A DNA stretch of 7,841 nucleotides from Verrucomicrobiales bacterium. GTDB taxonomy: Bacteria > Verrucomicrobiota > Verrucomicrobiia > Verrucomicrobiales > Verrucomicrobiaceae. This document shows positions 6,968-7,841 of the stretch, piece after piece (positions within the stretch are counted from its first letter, which is position 1; each line of letters opens with the position of its first letter). The DNA lies in the NCBI GenBank assembly GCA_003453085.1, contig DMMK01000022.1, positions 1 to 7,841 of the forward strand, in the 5' to 3' direction. Under the pieces are notes generated by a model. That model was not told the origin of the DNA and ran no database searches. It was given only the letters and a program-made list of their open reading frames with translations. A program made the translations under genes and the position numbers.

Positions 6968-7552
6968 TTAGGCCCCCGCTGCCTTCCCCAGCACCTTCAC
7001 CAGCTTCTCCATGGGCAGGCCCATGACGTTGGTCCAGGAACCCTCGTGGTGGTCGAGGATCATCTCACTGCATTCCTGGATGCCGTAGGCTCCGGCTTTG
7101 TCCAGTGGGTTCACACGGGCGTGGTAGGCCTGGATGAGGGCATTCGTCAGTGGTTTGAATGTGACTTCCGTGATGACATGGAAGCCTTCTCCCGCGCTAC
7201 CGCCTTCGCGGGCGAGATAGACGCCTGTGCAGACCTGATGCTGGCGGCCAGAGAGGCGGCGCATCATGGCCAGGGCTTCATCCAGATCCTTGGGTTTGCC
7301 CAGCGGATCACCATCCACATAAACGAGGGTATCGGCGCCGATGACGAGGGCCTCCGGTCTCAATGCAGCCCCTGCAGCAGCTTTGCGCCGGGCATTTTCC
7401 ACCGTCAGGGCCTCGGGCGTCAGGCTGGCATCGTGGGCTTCCTCCACCTCAGGGACGAGGATGTCAAAGCTGTATCCGGCTTCACGCAGCAGTTCGATGC
7501 GCCGGGGGGACTGAGAGGCCAGCACCAGAGGCGGCGGGGGGAGGGAGGTCAT
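6968..7552 (-). CDS. maf: Maf-family nucleoside triphosphate pyrophosphatase (probable dTTP/UTP type)
   Basis: A 194-residue cytoplasmic enzyme, full length for the family, that hydrolyses nucleoside triphosphates to the monophosphate and pyrophosphate. It shows the N-terminal phosphate-binding motif LASQSPRR (11-18), GADTLVY (72-78) with the catalytic-type Asp74, GKPKD (85-89), the LSGRQHQVCTGV block (100-111), DKAGAYGIQ (151-159) and GSWTNVMGLP (171-180). The DKAGAYGIQ form matches the YhdE/dTTP-UTP branch rather than the YceF branch (7-methyl-GTP). The assigned role is removal of non-canonical or excess pyrimidine nucleotides; older literature links Maf to septum inhibition. The start is the ATG at 7552, which overlaps the TGA of the lipoprotein gene as ATGA, with a weak AAGG just upstream inside that gene; translational coupling is likely. 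Confidence 0.95.
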   Translation of the reverse strand: MTSLPPPPLVLASQSPRRIELLREAGYSFDILVPEVEEAHDASLTPEALTVENARRKAAAGAALRPEALVIGADTLVYVDGDPLGKPKDLDEALAMMRRLSGRQHQVCTGVYLAREGGSAGEGFHVITEVTFKPLTNALIQAYHARVNPLDKAGAYGIQECSEMILDHHEGSWTNVMGLPMEKLVKVLGKAAGA

Positions 7553-7779
7553 GTGCCTTGTTCTTCGATCATGAGCACTTCATCGGCCCGCAGCAGCGAG
7601 TCGCGATCCTGAAAAGTGCGGTAGCGGTAGTAGCCTGTCTTGCCCTGAAATTGGGGTCGACCTTTGCACAGGTATTGGCGGCCATCCTTGAGCGTGATCT
7701 TGTAACTGCCTGTGGACTGGCAACTGGCCAGAAGGGAGGTCAGGGAGACGATGCTGAGGGTACGCTGGAGCAGGGTCAT
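7549..7779 (-). CDS. Small YgdI/YgdR-like (DUF903-type) lipoprotein
   Basis: A 76-residue protein starting with a short lipoprotein signal peptide: n-region MTLLQR, hydrophobic stretch 7-18 and lipobox LASC with the lipidated Cys at residue 20. Gln follows the Cys (not Asp), which by the Lol rule favours the outer membrane. The mature part (YKITLKDGRQYLCKGRPQF, then GYYRYRTF and a final EVLMIEE) aligns by eye with YgdI/YgdR-type SH3-like lipoproteins, which share a 'Y.....DGR.....G.P' opening and an acidic end; function in that family is poorly known. The frame extends to a GTG at 7815 and an ATG at 7809, but those starts place 10-12 extra residues before the signal peptide, so I chose the ATG at 7779. 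No strong ribosome site precedes any of the three. It overlaps maf by four bases (ATGA) and is probably the first gene of the unit in this window. Confidence 0.8.
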   Translation of the reverse strand: MTLLQRTLSIVSLTSLLASCQSTGSYKITLKDGRQYLCKGRPQFQGKTGYYRYRTFQDRDSLLRADEVLMIEEQGT

Positions 7780-7830
7780 GCAGGAAGAACGCTCGCCAAG
7801 GAAAAACATTCGCACCGTTTCGCAAGTCCG

Positions 7831-7836
7831 GTTATA
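7831..7836 (-). promoter_or_regulatory. Possible -10 for the lipoprotein-maf unit
   Basis: On the minus strand, 7836-7831 reads TATAAC, five of six matches to the -10 consensus. It would start RNA near 7824, giving a leader of about 45 bases to the ATG at 7779. The -35 would lie beyond the right edge, so this cannot be confirmed here. Confidence 0.3.
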
Positions 7837-7841
7837 TCCGA

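Overview
The window looks like ordinary chromosome from a Gram-negative bacterium of the PVC group, most likely Verrucomicrobiota. This is inferred from three things: a secreted beta-propeller protein of a type common in Planctomycetes and Verrucomicrobia, moderately high GC with weak or absent Shine-Dalgarno sequences, and a Lol-type lipoprotein. The genus cannot be fixed from the sequence alone. I see no tRNA, rRNA, CRISPR array, insertion sequence or phage gene.

Layout from left to right. (1) The 3' end of an RND/MMPL-type membrane transporter gene on the + strand (1-440), converging on (2) a minus-strand gene for an exported protein resembling a glycoside-hydrolase beta-propeller (483-2108). 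(3) A 246-base gap that holds a strong hairpin terminator for the next gene upstream. (4) A large minus-strand gene (2355-5864, or to 5912 with a GTG start) for a bacterial SNF2/Rad54-like ATPase with what looks like a decayed SWIM zinc finger at its N-terminus. (5) A divergent control region (about 5913-6083). (6) A plus-strand AraC-family regulator (6084-6944). (7) A minus-strand two-gene unit reading in from the right edge: a small YgdI/YgdR-like lipoprotein (7549-7779) and a Maf-family nucleotide pyrophosphatase (6968-7552), joined by an ATGA stop/start overlap.

The genes do not form one pathway. The AraC protein has an N-terminal cupin-like sensor half and could respond to a sugar or another small ligand. 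The secreted propeller protein is the only evident carbohydrate-related candidate nearby, but it is not adjacent and no shared operator was found. The SNF2 protein has no methylase, nuclease or other defence partner inside the window, so a role in a defence system is not supported here.

The most interesting signals are regulatory and evolutionary. A symmetric -10 element lies between the SNF2 and AraC genes. It would put one transcript start exactly at the AraC ATG (a leaderless mRNA) and a second start 18 bases away on the other strand. The other notable signal is the apparent loss of half the zinc ligands in the SNF2 protein's SWIM-like domain. I did not find a convincing new multi-gene system.
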